Assembly: GCA_023391955.1 (NCBI GenBank) | Contig: JAEWAA010000087.1 | Location: forward strand, 1-9,111 | Length of the DNA: 9,111 nucleotides | DNA from: Bacillota bacterium | GTDB taxonomy: Bacteria; Bacillota; Bacilli; Paenibacillales; NBRC-103111 | Direction: 5' to 3' | Shown here: positions 8,692 to 9,111 of the stretch, piece after piece | Layout: each line of letters begins with the position of its first letter | Numbering within the stretch: the stretch's first letter is position 1 | Program-made: the position numbers and the translations under genes | Notes under the pieces: generated by a model | What the model was told of the DNA's origin: nothing | Database searches by the model: none | Seen by the model: only the letters and a program-made list of their open reading frames with translations

Positions 8692-9111
8692 ATGGGTAAG
8701 GCAAAATTCGAACGTAATAAACCCCACGTTAATATCGGTACTATCGGTCACGTTGACCATGGTAAAACCACTCTGACTGCTGCCATCACAACCGTTCTTT
8801 CTAAGAAATACGGTGGTGCTGCTATAGCATTCGACCAAATCGACAAGGCTCCTGAAGAGCGCGAGCGCGGTATCACCATCTCCACCGCTCACGTAGAATA
8901 TGAAACTCCGAACCGTCACTATGCTCACGTTGACTGTCCTGGACATGCTGACTATGTCAAGAACATGATCACTGGCGCAGCTCAAATGGACGGCGCTATC
9001 CTGGTTGTATCCGCTGCTGACGGCCCGATGCCGCAAACTCGCGAGCACATCCTTCTGTCCCGCCAAGTAGGCGTTAACTACATCGTCGTGTTCCTGAACA
9101 AATGCGACATG
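8692..9111 (+). CDS. tuf: Translation elongation factor Tu, N-terminal part (3' end outside window)
   Basis: The frame is open for 140 codons to the last base of the window, out of about 396 expected. EF-Tu carries aminoacyl-tRNA to the ribosomal A site as a GTP complex. Visible elements: start MGKAKFERNKPHVNIGTIGH, P-loop GHVDHGKT (19-26), switch I RGITI (59-63) with Mg-coordinating T62, DCPGH (81-85) with catalytic H85, and NKCD (136-139) at the very end. Q125, equivalent to a kirromycin-contact glutamine in E. coli (Q124), is present. The start has AAGGAGG (8675-8681) 10 nt upstream, slightly long spacing. It is the last visible gene of the str operon. As in Bacillales generally it is probably the only tuf copy, hence commonly named tufA or tuf; the window cannot show this. 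Confidence 0.98.
   Translation, partial: MGKAKFERNKPHVNIGTIGHVDHGKTTLTAAITTVLSKKYGGAAIAFDQIDKAPEERERGITISTAHVEYETPNRHYAHVDCPGHADYVKNMITGAAQMDGAILVVSAADGPMPQTREHILLSRQVGVNYIVVFLNKCDM

Overview
The window is a 9.1-kb piece of a core housekeeping locus from a low-to-moderate-GC Firmicute. All genes lie on the + strand in the order rpoB (3' part) - rpoC - rplGB (ybxF) - rpsL - rpsG - fusA - tuf (5' part). This is the classic rpoBC-str arrangement of Bacillales. The L7Ae-like gene ahead of rpsL, the roughly 1,219-residue beta' subunit without the large trigger-loop insert of proteobacteria, the 139-residue S12 with the Gram-positive N-terminal insertion, and strong AAGGAGG-type ribosome binding sites all point to that order. 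From memory of family sequences, RpoC and EF-G resemble Paenibacillus and relatives more than Bacillus proper. No database search was done.

Layout: 1-1245 is the C-terminal third of RNA polymerase beta. A 166-nt spacer (1246-1411) follows, containing a strong long hairpin and a possible long-range stem that ends directly at the rpoC Shine-Dalgarno. 1412-5071 is rpoC, read from a TTG start. The next spacer (5072-5198) carries a 17-nt inverted repeat and a near-consensus extended -10 sigma-A promoter whose -35 lies inside the repeat. 5199-5450 is rplGB. The 147-nt spacer 5451-5597 has a second plausible sigma-A promoter. Then come rpsL (5598-6017), rpsG (6067-6537), fusA (6579-8654) and the first 140 codons of tuf (8692 to the window end).

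Functionally, the region supplies the two large subunits of RNA polymerase and then part of the translation elongation machinery: two 30S proteins, a kink-turn RNA-binding protein, the translocase EF-G and the tRNA carrier EF-Tu. The likely logic is one rpoBC transcript reading partly into a separately promoted str operon.

No mobile element, CRISPR array, tRNA, rRNA or defence gene was seen, and all coding genes look intact and ordinary. I found no undescribed protein system. The items worth a second look are non-coding: the structured rpoB-rpoC spacer, the inverted repeat that embeds a promoter -35, and small hairpins in the str operon spacers.
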